A stretch of DNA of 64,000 nucleotides from Stagnimonas aquatica. Its GTDB lineage: Bacteria > Pseudomonadota > Gammaproteobacteria > Nevskiales > Nevskiaceae. A program made the translations under genes and the position numbers. Each line of letters starts with the position of its first letter. Position 1 is the first letter of the stretch. The stretch is taken from assembly GCF_003730135.1 (NCBI RefSeq), contig NZ_RJVO01000003.1, positions 1 through 64,000 of the forward strand, read 5' to 3'. Below the pieces are notes generated by a model. That model made no database searches, was not told the origin of the DNA, and saw only the letters and a program-made list of their open reading frames with translations. Shown piece by piece: positions 23,964 to 33,994 of the stretch.

Positions 23964-25966
23964 GCCTGGATCTGTCGCGCTTCCACCAGACCTTCTTCGA
24001 GGAGAGCTTCGAAGGCCTGGACACCATGGAATCGGCGCTGCTGCGCCTGGACCCGGCCAGCGTCGAGGCCGAGACCATCAACACCATCTTCCGCGCCGCC
24101 CACTCGATCAAGGGCGGCGGCGGCACCTTCGGTTTCACGGCGGTGTCGGCCTTCACCCATCTGCTGGAAACCCTGCTCGACCAGATGCGCAGCGGCAGCC
24201 GGCCGGTTACCGCCGAGCTGGTGGATCTGCTGCTGCGCTCGGTGGACGCGGTGCGCGAGCTGCTCAACGCCGCCCGCGACGGCCGCCCGGCCAATCTCGA
24301 TCTGATCGCCGGCCACCAGCTGGCCCTGGAGCAGGCCCTGGCCGGCAAGCCCGTCGCCGCCAGCAGCACCGGCGGCCCGGCGACCGAGCCGCCGCCGGCC
24401 GCCGCGCGCGGCTGGCGCATCCGCTTCGTTCCGCAGCCGGGGCTGTTCCGCTCCGGCAACGACCCGCTGCGCATCCTGCGCGAGCTGGCCGGCCTGGGCA
24501 GCCTGAGCGCCGAGGCGCAGCTGCCGGAGGCGCTGAGCCTGGCCGACACCCAGCCGGAAGACAGCCACGTCAGCTGGAATCTGGAGCTGCTCAGCTCCGC
24601 CAGCGAGGCGACGGTGCGCGAGGCCTTCGCCTGGGTGGAGGACGAATGCGAGCTGCAGATCAGCCCGCTGCTGGCCGCCGACACCCGGCCAGCGCTGACC
24701 CTGATCCAGGGCGGCAAGGCCGAGACGCCGCCGCCGGCCGCCAGCGCCGCGCCCAAGGCGCGCGCCGGCAGCGAGCGCCGCAGCGCCGGCGAGGGCACCG
24801 GCTCGATCCGCGTGCCCACCGACAAGATCGACGTGCTGATCAATCTGGTCGGCGAACTGGTCATCACCCAGGCCATGCTGGCGCAGACCGGTGCCAACCT
24901 CGACCCGGTGGTCAACGAGCGCCTGCTCACCGCGCTGGCCCAGCTAGACCGCAATACCCGCGCCCTGCAGGAATCGGTGATGGGCATCCGCATGCTGCCG
25001 ATGGACTTCGTGTTCAGCCGCTTTCCGCGCCTGGTGCACGACCTTGCCGGCAAGCTCGGCAAGAAGGTGCGTCTGGAAACCGTCGGCGCCGACACCGAGC
25101 TGGACAAGAGCGTGATCGAGAAGATTGCCGATCCGCTCACCCATCTGGTGCGCAACGCCCTGGACCACGGCATCGAGACCGCCGCCGAGCGTCTCGCGGC
25201 CGGCAAGCCGGAGGAGGGCGTCATCACCCTGCGCGCCAGCCACCGGGGCGGCAGCATCGTCATCGAAATCTCCGACGACGGCCGTGGCCTGAGCCGCGAC
25301 CGCATCCTCGCCAAGGCGCGCAGCCAGGGCCTGGACGCGCCCGACAGCCTGGCCGATGCCGAGGTCTACCAGCTGATCTTCGCGCCGGGCTTTTCCACCG
25401 CCGAAGTGGTTACCGATGTCTCCGGCCGTGGGGTCGGCATGGACGTGGTGAAGAAGAACATCCTCGCCCTCAACGGCCAGGTCGATCTCGGCAGCCGTCC
25501 GGGGCAGGGCACTCAGGTGACCATCCGCCTGCCGCTGACCCTGGCGATCCTCGACGGCATGAGCGTGGCGGTCGGCGAGGAGGTGTTCATCGTGCCGCTG
25601 GCGGCGGTGGTCGAGTCGCTGCAGGCGCATCCCGAGGATGTGAAGACCATCGGCCACAGCGCGCGGGTGGTGCGGGTGCGCAACGAGATGGTGCCGTTGA
25701 TGGCGTTGCACGATCTGGTCGGCCTGCCGGCGGCGACCGAGAACGACCGCAATCTCTGCATCCTCATCGAGTCCGACGGCCGCAAGCTGGCACTCGGTGT
25801 CGACGACCTGCTCGGCCAGCAGCAGGTGGTGGTGAAGAACCTCGAAAGCAACTACCGCCGGGTTCCCAACATGTCTGGCGCCACCATTCTCGGCGATGGC
25901 CGGGTGGCACTGATTCTTGACGCCGGCGAGCTGGTGCGCCGCTTGCAGCCCGCCGTGGCGGCCTAG
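23960..25966 (+). CDS. cheA: Chemotaxis histidine kinase CheA (second set, CheA2)
   Basis: CheA2 has 668 residues with the full domain set: P1 with phosphorylatable H48 ([15 protein letters not shown]), a P2-like alpha/beta domain at about 150-240 ([15 protein letters not shown] to EDECELQIS), P3, P4 with [20 protein letters not shown] and [13 protein letters not shown], and the P5 CheW-like domain. The frame is open upstream to 23825 within the repeat-like DNA; the ATG at 23960 gives the normal P1 start. It differs from CheA1 mainly in having the P2-like domain. Its neighbours (CheY, CheW, receptor, CheR, CheD, CheB) make a self-sufficient adaptation system. Confidence 0.95.
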   Translation: MSLDLSRFHQTFFEESFEGLDTMESALLRLDPASVEAETINTIFRAAHSIKGGGGTFGFTAVSAFTHLLETLLDQMRSGSRPVTAELVDLLLRSVDAVRELLNAARDGRPANLDLIAGHQLALEQALAGKPVAASSTGGPATEPPPAAARGWRIRFVPQPGLFRSGNDPLRILRELAGLGSLSAEAQLPEALSLADTQPEDSHVSWNLELLSSASEATVREAFAWVEDECELQISPLLAADTRPALTLIQGGKAETPPPAASAAPKARAGSERRSAGEGTGSIRVPTDKIDVLINLVGELVITQAMLAQTGANLDPVVNERLLTALAQLDRNTRALQESVMGIRMLPMDFVFSRFPRLVHDLAGKLGKKVRLETVGADTELDKSVIEKIADPLTHLVRNALDHGIETAAERLAAGKPEEGVITLRASHRGGSIVIEISDDGRGLSRDRILAKARSQGLDAPDSLADAEVYQLIFAPGFSTAEVVTDVSGRGVGMDVVKKNILALNGQVDLGSRPGQGTQVTIRLPLTLAILDGMSVAVGEEVFIVPLAAVVESLQAHPEDVKTIGHSARVVRVRNEMVPLMALHDLVGLPAATENDRNLCILIESDGRKLALGVDDLLGQQQVVVKNLESNYRRVPNMSGATILGDGRVALILDAGELVRRLQPAVAA

Positions 25967-25988
25967 TACCAACAGGAGCTCGCCGAGC

Positions 25989-26519
25989 ATGAATCCTCCC
26001 GTCTTCGATTCCCATAACGCCGCCATCGCCCAGGCCGGCGGCAATCCCTCGGAGGCTGCGGTCCGCGAGTACCTGACCTTCACGCTCGGTGCCGAGGAGT
26101 ACGGCGTGGACATCCTCAAGGTGCAGGAGATCCGTGGCTACGACGCGGTGACCCGCATCCCCGACGCGCCCGATTTCATCAAGGGCGTGATCAACCTGCG
26201 CGGCACCATCGTGCCGGTCGTGGACATGCGTCTGAAGTTCAAGCTGGGGCGTGCCGAGTACAACGAGTTCACGGTGATGATCATCCTCAACATCGCCCGC
26301 CGGGTGGTCGGCATGGTGGTGGACGGGGTCTCCGATGTCATGCAGTTGACGGCCGAACAGATCCGTCCAGCGCCCGAGTTCGGCAGCGCGATCAATACCC
26401 GCTACATCACCGGCCTGGGCACGCTCGACAGCCGCATGCTGATTCTGGTGGACATCGAGAAGCTGATGTCCGGATCGGACATGGCGCTGATGGATGCGCA
26501 TGCCCAGTCCCTGCAGTAA
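25989..26519 (+). CDS. cheW: Chemotaxis coupling protein CheW (second set)
   Basis: A classic CheW of 176 residues bridging receptor and CheA2: [59 protein letters not shown] is close to text-book CheW, and the second half keeps [14 protein letters not shown] and [23 protein letters not shown]. The ATG at 25989 (after an AGGAGCTCGCC ribosome site) is preferred to the longer open frame. It has a slightly long N-terminus of about 25 residues. Confidence 0.96.
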   Translation: MNPPVFDSHNAAIAQAGGNPSEAAVREYLTFTLGAEEYGVDILKVQEIRGYDAVTRIPDAPDFIKGVINLRGTIVPVVDMRLKFKLGRAEYNEFTVMIILNIARRVVGMVVDGVSDVMQLTAEQIRPAPEFGSAINTRYITGLGTLDSRMLILVDIEKLMSGSDMALMDAHAQSLQ

Positions 26520-26546
26520 GGACGCCGTCTTGGAAAGGAGTCACCA

Positions 26547-26750
26547 ATGAAATCGGAAAACTTGTTCATGGCCATGGACGCTTTGATCGGCACGCCACTG
26601 ATCCTGATCGCCGCCATCGTTCTCGCACCGCTGTTCGGGCTGGCCCTGCTGGGCGCTGCCGGCCGCGAACTGCTTGCCGCCGCACTGCATCTGCAACGTT
26701 CCCCGAAAGCCAGCGCGTCTTGCGCCGTCGCCAGCTCATCCCATCACTAA
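26547..26750 (+). CDS. Small membrane protein in the chemotaxis operon
   Basis: A 67-residue ORF with a strong AAAGGAG ribosome site seven bases before its ATG, 27 bases after cheW and 16 bases before the receptor gene. The N-terminal half has one convincing membrane helix (about residues 13-38, [21 protein letters not shown]), followed by an amphipathic stretch and a Ser/Ala-rich tail ending in His-His. I recognise no family. Ribosome site, spacing and composition support a real gene. It could anchor or modulate the following soluble receptor, which is speculation. Confidence 0.6.
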   Translation: MKSENLFMAMDALIGTPLILIAAIVLAPLFGLALLGAAGRELLAAALHLQRSPKASASCAVASSSHH

Positions 26751-26766
26751 TCAGGGCCGAACCGCC

Positions 26767-29703
26767 ATGAAATCCGTCGCCGCCGTCCAGTCGAAGAAGG
26801 CCAGCAAGCCCGCCAGGAAATCCGCGCCCGCCAAGCCGCTCAAGGCCACGGCTGCCCGCCGTCCGGCGGCGCTGGTGAAGAAGCCGCCGGCCCCGAGCCG
26901 GACGCAGGACGAGTCGCTGGCACAGATCGCCGCGATCAACCGCTCGCAGGCGGTGATCGAGTTCGGCCTGGATGGCACGGTGCTGCGCGCCAACGACAAT
27001 TTCCTCAAGACCGTCGGCTACAGCCTCGACGAGGTGCGCGGCCAGCATCACAGCCTGTTCGTCGATCCCGAATACCGCGCCAGTGCCGAATACCGGGCCT
27101 TCTGGGAGAAGCTCGGGCGCGGCGAGTTCGACGCCGGACAATATCGTCGCCTCGGCAAGGGCGGTCGCGAGGTCTGGATCCAGGCCTCGTACAATCCGCT
27201 GCTGGACAAGGCCGGCCGTCCCTACAAGGTGGTGAAGTACGCCACCGACATCACCGTCCACAAGCAGGCGGAGCTGGCCGCCAAGGCGCTGGAGATCAGC
27301 CGCGCCGCCGAGACCGCCCGCATCAAGCAGGGCCTCGACGTGGTGGCGACCAATGTGATGATCGCCGACGTCGATCTCAACGTGATCTACGTCAACGAGT
27401 CGATCAAGGAGATGCTGGCCACCGCCGAGTCCGACATCCGCAAGGACGTGCCCAGCTTCAACGCCGCCAGGGTGGTGGGCACCAATATCGACAGCTTTCA
27501 CAAGAACCCCGCCTACCAGCGCGGCATGCTGGCGCAGCTCAGCCACACCCACAAGACCACGCTCTCCATCGGTGGCCGCAGCTTCTCGCTGATCCTCAAT
27601 CCGATCTTCGAGGCCGAGAAGAAAACCGGCTACGTGGTGGAGTGGAAGGACATGACGGCCGAGCTGGCGGCGCTGGCGCGCGAGCAGCGTCTCAGCGCCG
27701 AGACCAGCCGCATCAAGCAGGGTCTGGACGTGGTGCAGACCAATGTGATGGTGGCCGACGCCGACCTCAACGTGGTCTACGTCAACAACTCGATCAAGGA
27801 GATGCTGGCCACCGCCGAGTCCGACATCCGCAAGGACGTGCCCAGCTTCAACGCCGCCAGGGTGGTGGGCACCAACATCGACACCTTCCACAAGACGCCC
27901 GCCTACCAGCGCGGTCTGCTGGCGAAGATGACCGACACCCACAAGGCCCAGCTCAAGCTCGGTGGCCGCAGCTTCTCGCTGATCCTCAACCCGATCAATG
28001 GCGAGAAGGGCGAGCGTCTCGGCTACGTGGTGGAATGGAAGGACCTGACCGCCGAACTCGCCGCCGCCGCCCGCGAGGCGGAGCGCCAGGCGGACGAGCG
28101 CCGCATCGCCAACGAGAACCTGCGTATCCGCAACGCGCTCGATAACGTGTCCGGCAACGTGATGATCGCCAACAACGAGCGCGAGATCGTCTACATGAAC
28201 GGCGCGGTCGGCGAGATGCTGACCCAGGCGGAGTCCGACCTGCGCAAGGCCCTGCCGCACTTCGATGCCCGCAAGCTGATGGGCGCGAGCATCGACGTGT
28301 TCCACAAGAATCCCGCGCACCAGACCCAGATGCTGGCCAATCTGCGCAGCACCTACCGCACCGAGATCAAGGTGGGCGGCCTGACCTTCGGGCTGATCGC
28401 CAGCCCGATCATCAACGCCCAGGGCGAACGCCTGGGTACGGTGGTGGAGTGGAAGAACCGCACCGCCGAGGTGATGGTCGAGAACGAGGTGGGCGCCATC
28501 GTCGCCGCCGCCGCCAACGGCGACTTCTCGCGCCGGGTCGGCCTGGACGGCAAGGACGGCTTCTTCAAGCAGCTCGCCGAGAACATCAACCAGTTGCTGG
28601 AAGCCAGCGATGTCGGCCTCAACGAAGTGGCGCGGGTGCTCGGCGCGCTGGCGCTGGGCGACCTCACCCAGACCGTCAGCGGCGACTTCAAGGGCACCTT
28701 CGGCAAGCTCAAGGACGACGCCAACGCGACGGTCAGCCAGCTGACCCAGATCGTCAGCCAGATCAAGCAGGCCACCGAAACCATCAACACCGCCGCCAAG
28801 GAGATCACCGCCGGCAACAGCGATCTCTCGGCGCGCACCGAGTCGCAGGCGGCCTCGCTGGAGGAAACCGCCTCCAGCATGGAAGAGCTGACCTCGACGG
28901 TGAAGCAGAACGCCGAAAACGCCAAGCAGGCCAACCAGCTCGCCATCGGCGCCAGCAGCATCGCGGTGCAGGGCGGCAAGGTGGTCAGCGAGGTGGTCAC
29001 CACCATGTCGGCCATCAACGAGTCCTCGAAGAAGATCGTCGACATCATCAGCGTCATCGACGGCATCGCCTTCCAGACCAACATCCTGGCGCTCAACGCG
29101 GCGGTGGAAGCCGCCCGCGCCGGCGAGCAGGGTCGCGGTTTCGCGGTGGTGGCCGCCGAGGTGCGCAGCCTGGCGCAGCGCAGCGCCGGCGCCGCCAAGG
29201 AGATCAAGGGCCTGATCGGCGATTCGGTGGAGAAGGTCGGCAACGGCTCCAAGCTGGTCGAGCAGGCCGGCAAGACCATGGACGAGATCGTCAGCAGCGT
29301 GAAGCGGGTGACCGACATCATGTCGGAGATCACCGCCGCCTCGCAGGAGCAGAGCCAGGGCATCGAGCAGGTCAACCAGACCATCACGCAGATGGACGAG
29401 GTGACCCAGCAGAACGCCGCCCTGGTCGAAGAGGCCACCGCCTCCGCCCGCTCGCTGGAAGAGCAGGCCGGCGGCCTCAGCCAGTCAGTCAGCCAGTTCC
29501 GCCTCTCGGAGGCGCAGAACGACCGCTACGCGCCGGCACCCACGGTGGCGGCCCGGCCGGCGCCGGTGCGCATGGAGCGGCCGGCGGTGGCGCGGGCGCC
29601 GCGCCCCACGGCACCCAGCCGCCCGGTCGGCAAGCCGATGGCGGTGGTCAGCAAGCGCAACGGCACCACCGGCAAGTCGGACGACCAGTGGAGCGAGTTC
29701 TAG
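26767..29703 (+). CDS. Soluble methyl-accepting receptor with four PAS domains
   Basis: A 978-residue chemoreceptor with no membrane segment, so probably a cytoplasmic sensor. A basic Lys/Ala/Pro-rich leader (1-45) precedes an Aer-like PAS (about 50-175), then three further PAS repeats (about 190-310, 320-445, 455-570), HAMP-like helices (about 575-690) and the MCP signalling hairpin, whose tip [23 protein letters not shown] lies near residues 762-785. The protein ends in a Pro-rich linker and QWSEF, which resembles the WxxF pentapeptide that tethers CheR and CheB. The second and third PAS units are near-identical over a stretch of DNA (85 identical bases, 390 bases apart). The ATG at 26767 is preferred to the longer open frame. 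Confidence 0.92.
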   Translation: MKSVAAVQSKKASKPARKSAPAKPLKATAARRPAALVKKPPAPSRTQDESLAQIAAINRSQAVIEFGLDGTVLRANDNFLKTVGYSLDEVRGQHHSLFVDPEYRASAEYRAFWEKLGRGEFDAGQYRRLGKGGREVWIQASYNPLLDKAGRPYKVVKYATDITVHKQAELAAKALEISRAAETARIKQGLDVVATNVMIADVDLNVIYVNESIKEMLATAESDIRKDVPSFNAARVVGTNIDSFHKNPAYQRGMLAQLSHTHKTTLSIGGRSFSLILNPIFEAEKKTGYVVEWKDMTAELAALAREQRLSAETSRIKQGLDVVQTNVMVADADLNVVYVNNSIKEMLATAESDIRKDVPSFNAARVVGTNIDTFHKTPAYQRGLLAKMTDTHKAQLKLGGRSFSLILNPINGEKGERLGYVVEWKDLTAELAAAAREAERQADERRIANENLRIRNALDNVSGNVMIANNEREIVYMNGAVGEMLTQAESDLRKALPHFDARKLMGASIDVFHKNPAHQTQMLANLRSTYRTEIKVGGLTFGLIASPIINAQGERLGTVVEWKNRTAEVMVENEVGAIVAAAANGDFSRRVGLDGKDGFFKQLAENINQLLEASDVGLNEVARVLGALALGDLTQTVSGDFKGTFGKLKDDANATVSQLTQIVSQIKQATETINTAAKEITAGNSDLSARTESQAASLEETASSMEELTSTVKQNAENAKQANQLAIGASSIAVQGGKVVSEVVTTMSAINESSKKIVDIISVIDGIAFQTNILALNAAVEAARAGEQGRGFAVVAAEVRSLAQRSAGAAKEIKGLIGDSVEKVGNGSKLVEQAGKTMDEIVSSVKRVTDIMSEITAASQEQSQGIEQVNQTITQMDEVTQQNAALVEEATASARSLEEQAGGLSQSVSQFRLSEAQNDRYAPAPTVAARPAPVRMERPAVARAPRPTAPSRPVGKPMAVVSKRNGTTGKSDDQWSEF

Positions 29704-29729
29704 ACGACCACCGAACGGGAGCCCCGGAG

Positions 29730-29894
29730 ATGAAGCTGTTCGCCACCCACAGCGATTCGCAGTGCTATCTCCGGCTACTCGCCAACTGGGGGCTGGGGTT
29801 GGCCGGGCTGCCGCTCGCCGTCAACGAAGACGAGGAGCCGGACCCCAGGCCGATGCCGGCGGAAGCCGCGATAACGCCGATTCCAGCGAACTGA
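29730..29894 (+). CDS. Small ORF of 54 residues between receptor and cheR
   Basis: The ORF reads MKLFATHSDSQCYLRLLANW at its start, then a short hydrophobic stretch (GLGLAGLPLAV) and an acidic Pro-rich tail. It begins 26 bases after the receptor stop with a GGGAG/GGAG-like sequence upstream, and ends one base before the cheR ATG. I recognise no family. The tight fit between flanking genes favours a real small gene, but the length is too short to be sure. Confidence 0.4.
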   Translation: MKLFATHSDSQCYLRLLANWGLGLAGLPLAVNEDEEPDPRPMPAEAAITPIPAN

Positions 29895-29895
29895 G

Positions 29896-30765
29896 ATGAG
29901 CCAGGACCAGGAACAGCGGCAGTATTCGTACCTGCCGCGCGACTTCGAGCGGGTGCGGCAGCTGATCCACGCGCGTGCGGGGATCGCGCTGGCCGACAGC
30001 AAGTCGGACATGGTCTACAGCCGGCTGGTGCGGCGCCTGCGCGCGACCGGCAGCGGCTCGTTCAAGGAGTATCTGGACACGCTGGAGAGCGCTGGCAGCG
30101 CCGAGGAATGGCAGGCCTTCACCAATGCGCTGACCACCAATCTCACCGCCTTCTTCCGCGAGGCGCATCACTTCGAGTCGCTCGCGGGCCTGTTGAAGTC
30201 GCGTCCGCGTGGCGAGCGCATCCTGCTGTGGTCGGCGGCGGCCTCCACCGGCGAGGAGCCGTACTCCATCGCCATGACCGCCGCCGAAGTGTTCGGCACG
30301 CTGACGCCGCCGGTGACCATCCTCGCCACCGACATCGACACCCAGGTGCTGGCCACCGCCGAGCGCGGCGTCTATCCGCTGGAGCGCATCGAGAAGCTCT
30401 CCGCCGAACGCCAGCGCCGCTTCTTCCGGCGCGGCACCGGCAGCAACGCCGGCTATTGCAAGGTGGTGGACGAGTTGCGGCAGCTGATCCGCTTCCGGCA
30501 GCTCAATCTGCTTGATCCGGTATGGCCGATGCAGGGGCCGTTCCAGGCGATCTTCTGCCGCAATGTGATGATCTATTTCGACAAGCCGACGCAGCTGGAG
30601 ATCATCAGCAAGCTGGTGCCGCGACTGTCCGCCGACGGCCTGCTGTACGCCGGGCATTCCGAGAGCTTCTTCCATGCCGCGCACCTGATCCGGCCATTGG
30701 GCCGGACGATCTACGCGGCGACCGCTTCCTCCGTGCCGGTACGCCGGCGTCCGGTGGCGGCGTGA
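29896..30765 (+). CDS. cheR: Chemoreceptor methyltransferase CheR
   Basis: CheR methylates receptor glutamates with S-adenosylmethionine. The 289-residue product has the N-terminal helical CheR domain (about 10-75, with the basic RLVRRLRATG segment) and a Rossmann SAM domain: TTNLTAFFREAHHF, WSAAASTGEEPYSIAM, ATDIDTQVLATA, FCRNVMIYFDKPTQ. The receptor two genes upstream ends in a WxxF-type peptide that could tether it. It overlaps the possible GTG start of cheD. Confidence 0.96.
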   Translation: MSQDQEQRQYSYLPRDFERVRQLIHARAGIALADSKSDMVYSRLVRRLRATGSGSFKEYLDTLESAGSAEEWQAFTNALTTNLTAFFREAHHFESLAGLLKSRPRGERILLWSAAASTGEEPYSIAMTAAEVFGTLTPPVTILATDIDTQVLATAERGVYPLERIEKLSAERQRRFFRRGTGSNAGYCKVVDELRQLIRFRQLNLLDPVWPMQGPFQAIFCRNVMIYFDKPTQLEIISKLVPRLSADGLLYAGHSESFFHAAHLIRPLGRTIYAATASSVPVRRRPVAA

Positions 30766-30779
30766 GCGCGGATGCGACC

Positions 30780-31397
30780 ATGGGCGACTCCTGGGGCCGT
30801 TCCGGCGCCGCCGGGGATGGCTGGGCCAGCTTTGTCTACTACGACCGCCAGTTCGAGAAGACCGGCGTCAAGCTGCTGCCCGGCGAGTTCTATGTTTCCG
30901 GCGAGGACCTGGTGCTGACCACGGTGCTCGGCTCCTGCGTGTCGGCCTGCATCCGCGATCCACGCCTGGGCATCGGCGGCATGAACCATTTCATGCTGCC
31001 CGACGCCGAACTGGGCAGCGGCAGTTCCGCGCGCTACGGCAGCTATGCGATGGAAGTGCTGGTCAACGAACTGCTCAAGGCCGGCGCCCGGCGCTCCGGC
31101 CTGGAGGCCAAGGTGTTCGGCGGCGCGGCGGTGCTGAAGAGCTTCACCGACAGCAATGTCGGCAACCGCAATGCCCAGTTCGTGCTCGACTATCTCAAGG
31201 CCGAACACATCCCGGTGCTGGCCCAGGATCTGGGCGACACCTGTCCGCGCAAGATCTTCTACTTCCCCGCCGATGGCCGGGTGCTGGTGCGCCGCCTGAC
31301 CAGCACGCTCGCCAGCCGCGACCTCGCCCAAGAAACCGCCTATCGCTCGCGCCTGGTGACGGCACCGGTGGCGGGTAGCGTCGAACTGTTCGACTAG
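30780..31397 (+). CDS. cheD: Chemoreceptor glutamine deamidase CheD
   Basis: CheD deamidates receptor glutamines to methylatable glutamates. The catalytic Cys is in [12 protein letters not shown], the His in GGMNHFMLP, and KVFGGAAVL and the [17 protein letters not shown] segment (here [13 protein letters not shown]) are family features. With the ATG at 30780 it has 205 residues; a GTG at 30762, overlapping the cheR stop as GTGA, would add six residues and is a real alternative given how often genes in this operon overlap. The tail ends GSVELFD, similar to the GSVDLF end of the MCP-like protein encoded two genes downstream. Confidence 0.94.
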   Translation: MGDSWGRSGAAGDGWASFVYYDRQFEKTGVKLLPGEFYVSGEDLVLTTVLGSCVSACIRDPRLGIGGMNHFMLPDAELGSGSSARYGSYAMEVLVNELLKAGARRSGLEAKVFGGAAVLKSFTDSNVGNRNAQFVLDYLKAEHIPVLAQDLGDTCPRKIFYFPADGRVLVRRLTSTLASRDLAQETAYRSRLVTAPVAGSVELFD

Positions 31398-31407
31398 TGA
31401 CGACCCC

Positions 31408-32520
31408 ATGCCCATCAAAGTGCTGATCGTTGACGACTCCGCGCTGGTGCGCCAATTGCTCACCGAAATGATCGCCAGCGATCCGGCCTTCGAGGTGGTC
31501 GGCAGCGCCGCCGACCCGCTGGTGGCGCGCGAAAAGATCAAGCAGCTCAAGCCCGACGTGCTGACGCTGGATGTCGAGATGCCGCGCATGGACGGCCTGA
31601 CCTTTCTGGAAAACCTGATGCGCCTGCACCCGATGCCGGTGCTGATGGTCAGCTCGCTCACCGAGCGCGGCGCCGAGGTGACCCTGCAGGCGCTGGATCT
31701 GGGCGCGGTGGACTTCATCACCAAGCCCAAGCTCGACATCCGCGCCGGCCTGCTGGAGCAGTCGGAGTTTCTGCGCGGCAAGCTCAAGGAGGTCGCACGC
31801 GCCCGGATTCCGGCGCTGCCGCGACCGGCGGCGAGTCCGCTCGGCGGCGGCCGCCGGCTCTATGGCACCACCGACAAGCTGATCGCCATCGGCTCTTCCA
31901 CCGGCGGCCCGGAGGCGGTCAAGGAGGTGATCCGGCGGATGCCGGCGGATGCGCCGGCCATCGTCATCACCCAGCACATTCCCGCCGCATTCTCGGCGCC
32001 GTTCGCGGCACGCCTGGACCGCTGCGGCGCGATGCGCGCCTGCCAGGCCGAGGACGGCCAGCAGATCGTCCCCGGTCACATCTACGTCGCGCCGGGCGGC
32101 CGCCACCTGCACGTGGTGCGCAGCGGCGCCCGCTACGTCTGCCGGCTCGGCGACGAGGCGCCGGAAAACTTCCAGCGGCCGGCGGTGGACGTGCTGTTCC
32201 GCAGCCTGGCCCAGCACGCCGGCCCCAATGTGGTGGCGGCGGTGCTCACCGGCATGGGCGAGGACGGTGCCCGGGGCCTGCTGGCGCTGCGCCAGGCCGG
32301 CGCCCGCACCCTGGTGCAGGACGAGGCCAGTAGCGTGGTCTGGGGCATGCCCGGGGCTGCGGTCCGCATGGGCGGCGCCGAAAGCGTGCTGCCGCTGGCG
32401 CAGATCGCACAGGAATTGCTGAGGCTGGCCAGTGCGCCGGCCTCGGCGCGCCGTTCCTCCGAGCCACGCTCAAGGACCGTCGAGCCGGGGTCGATATCTC
32501 ACCCGAATCAAAGCCCATAG
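31408..32520 (+). CDS. cheB: Chemoreceptor methylesterase/deamidase CheB
   Basis: CheB removes receptor methyl groups when phosphorylated by CheA. It has 370 residues: an N-terminal receiver domain with D9-D10, phosphoacceptor D55 and the TKPK switch region, a short linker (about 130-155), and the methylesterase domain with the Ser in [10 protein letters not shown], the His in TQHIPAAF and the Asp in [10 protein letters not shown]. The final 25 residues are a Ser/Arg/Pro-rich tail. It completes the adaptation set CheR-CheD-CheB. Confidence 0.97.
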   Translation: MPIKVLIVDDSALVRQLLTEMIASDPAFEVVGSAADPLVAREKIKQLKPDVLTLDVEMPRMDGLTFLENLMRLHPMPVLMVSSLTERGAEVTLQALDLGAVDFITKPKLDIRAGLLEQSEFLRGKLKEVARARIPALPRPAASPLGGGRRLYGTTDKLIAIGSSTGGPEAVKEVIRRMPADAPAIVITQHIPAAFSAPFAARLDRCGAMRACQAEDGQQIVPGHIYVAPGGRHLHVVRSGARYVCRLGDEAPENFQRPAVDVLFRSLAQHAGPNVVAAVLTGMGEDGARGLLALRQAGARTLVQDEASSVVWGMPGAAVRMGGAESVLPLAQIAQELLRLASAPASARRSSEPRSRTVEPGSISHPNQSP

Positions 32521-32527
32521 GCCTGCC

Positions 32528-33739
32528 ATGACCAGTCCGATCCTGAAAACCCTACTGCCGCCCCTGGTGTTCACCGCGGCCCACGCGCTGGCGACCCTGC
32601 TGGCCGCGCCGGCGCCGATGGTGTGGACGCTGCTGGCGGCGATGCTGCTGGCCTGGGTGCACGCCAGCTGGCGCCTGCAACGTCAGGAGCGCCGGAAGCT
32701 TGACGCCCTGCTGCGCCAGAAACCCCGCGACGAGGCCTGGCTGGCCGAGCAGCACCGGCTGCTGGCCGGCATCTGCGACTCGGCGCGCGAGGAGGCGCAG
32801 AGCGTGCTCGGCGAGGTGGACCGGGTGCGGGTGCTGATCCGCGACGCGGTCGGCCAGTTGCAGCAGAGTTTCGAGGCGATGAACCGGCAGTCGCGCGAGC
32901 AGTCGGCGACGGTGGCGCGCATCGTCACCCGCCAGGACGCCGCCGCCGACGAGGGCGTCAACGTCCACGGCTTCGTCAGCCGCGCCGGCACCCTGATGTC
33001 CGGCCTGGTCGATTCCCTGGCCCAGGTCAGCGCCCAGAGCACTGCCAGCGTCGGCCAGATCGACGCCATGGTCCAGCACATGGACGCGATCTTCGAGCTG
33101 CTCAACGACGTCAAGTCGATTGCCGACCAGACCAATCTGTTGGCGCTCAATGCCGCCATCGAGGCGGCGCGCGCCGGCGAGGCCGGACGCGGCTTCGCGG
33201 TGGTGGCGGAGGAGATCCGCAACCTCTCGCAGCGTTCCAACACCTTCAACGAGCAGATCCGTGGCCTGGTCGGCTCCTCGCGGGAGGCGGTGGCGGCGGT
33301 GCGCGCCACGGTCAGCGAGATGGCCAGCCGGGACTTGAGCCTGAGCCGCACCGCCCAGCAGGAGATGTCGGGCGTGCTCGGCCAGGTGGAGGCGCTCAAC
33401 AGCTCGATGGAATCCGGCATGCGCGAGCTTTCCAGCTCCGGCCAGCGCATCGCCGACGCGGTGGGCGAGGCGGTGCGCTGCCTGCAGTTCGAGGACATCT
33501 CCACCCAGGCCCTGAGCGCAGCGGTCAGCCACATCGACCGGGTGCAGGCGATGGCACTGGAGGCCGAGAACCTGCACCGGCTGATGGCGGAATCCCCGGC
33601 CACCGACGACGAGCAGCGGCGCAGCGAGGTGGACCGCTGGCACCGGCAGGCCGAGGACCGCATCCGCCAGTGGCGGGCGGTGCCGCACAAGGCGGTGCTT
33701 CAGGCCTCGATGGATTCCGGCTCGGTGGACTTGTTCTAG
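32528..33739 (+). CDS. Membrane-anchored MCP-like signalling protein without sensor domain
   Basis: This 403-residue protein starts with two close hydrophobic segments (about 8-26 and 30-46) and then runs directly into a long coiled coil with the MCP signalling tip [21 protein letters not shown] (residues about 198-218). There is no periplasmic ligand domain and no clear HAMP, so it would sense through the membrane, through partners, or act as an array scaffold. The C-terminal segment includes FEDISTQAL and ends in DSGSVDLF. It is the last gene of the operon and a strong terminator follows. The ATG at 32528 is preferred to the longer open frame. Confidence 0.88.
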   Translation: MTSPILKTLLPPLVFTAAHALATLLAAPAPMVWTLLAAMLLAWVHASWRLQRQERRKLDALLRQKPRDEAWLAEQHRLLAGICDSAREEAQSVLGEVDRVRVLIRDAVGQLQQSFEAMNRQSREQSATVARIVTRQDAAADEGVNVHGFVSRAGTLMSGLVDSLAQVSAQSTASVGQIDAMVQHMDAIFELLNDVKSIADQTNLLALNAAIEAARAGEAGRGFAVVAEEIRNLSQRSNTFNEQIRGLVGSSREAVAAVRATVSEMASRDLSLSRTAQQEMSGVLGQVEALNSSMESGMRELSSSGQRIADAVGEAVRCLQFEDISTQALSAAVSHIDRVQAMALEAENLHRLMAESPATDDEQRRSEVDRWHRQAEDRIRQWRAVPHKAVLQASMDSGSVDLF

Positions 33740-33763
33740 CCGCCGCAACCGAGGCAGCGCCCG

Positions 33764-33796
33764 AAAGCCCGCGTCCGTCGCGGGCTTTGTCTTTTC
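33764..33796 (+). terminator. Intrinsic terminator of the second chemotaxis operon
   Basis: AAAGCCCGCG at 33764-33773 and CGCGGGCTTT at 33779-33788 form a perfect 10-base stem with a 5-base loop, followed by GTCTTTTCC. It lies 25 bases after the stop of the MCP-like gene and is a textbook Rho-independent terminator. Confidence 0.92.
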
Positions 33797-33994
33797 CAAG
33801 GGCCGGATGGCTGTCAAGCCGCCGATGGCGCAGGCGCGGCGGCAGCGACCAGACCACACTGCCCGCCGCGAAAAGCGCGCCGGGAACTGGCAAACTATTG
33901 CGTCGAACGCACTTTCCGACCGGCGTCCGATGCGGCCACCCGCCGTGCAGGGCGCCAGTACGCCCCCGATTTCCTTCCTGACAAGGGACCGATG

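Noticed and set aside
27400..27874. CRISPR-like reading of the repeated 85-base blocks
   Set aside because: The repeat is two coding PAS units in frame within one receptor gene, not short repeats with spacers. No CRISPR array was seen anywhere in the window.
33807..33822. TCAAG followed by GCCGAT upstream of the carbonic anhydrase gene
   Set aside because: Spacing between the two boxes is far too short for a FliA promoter.
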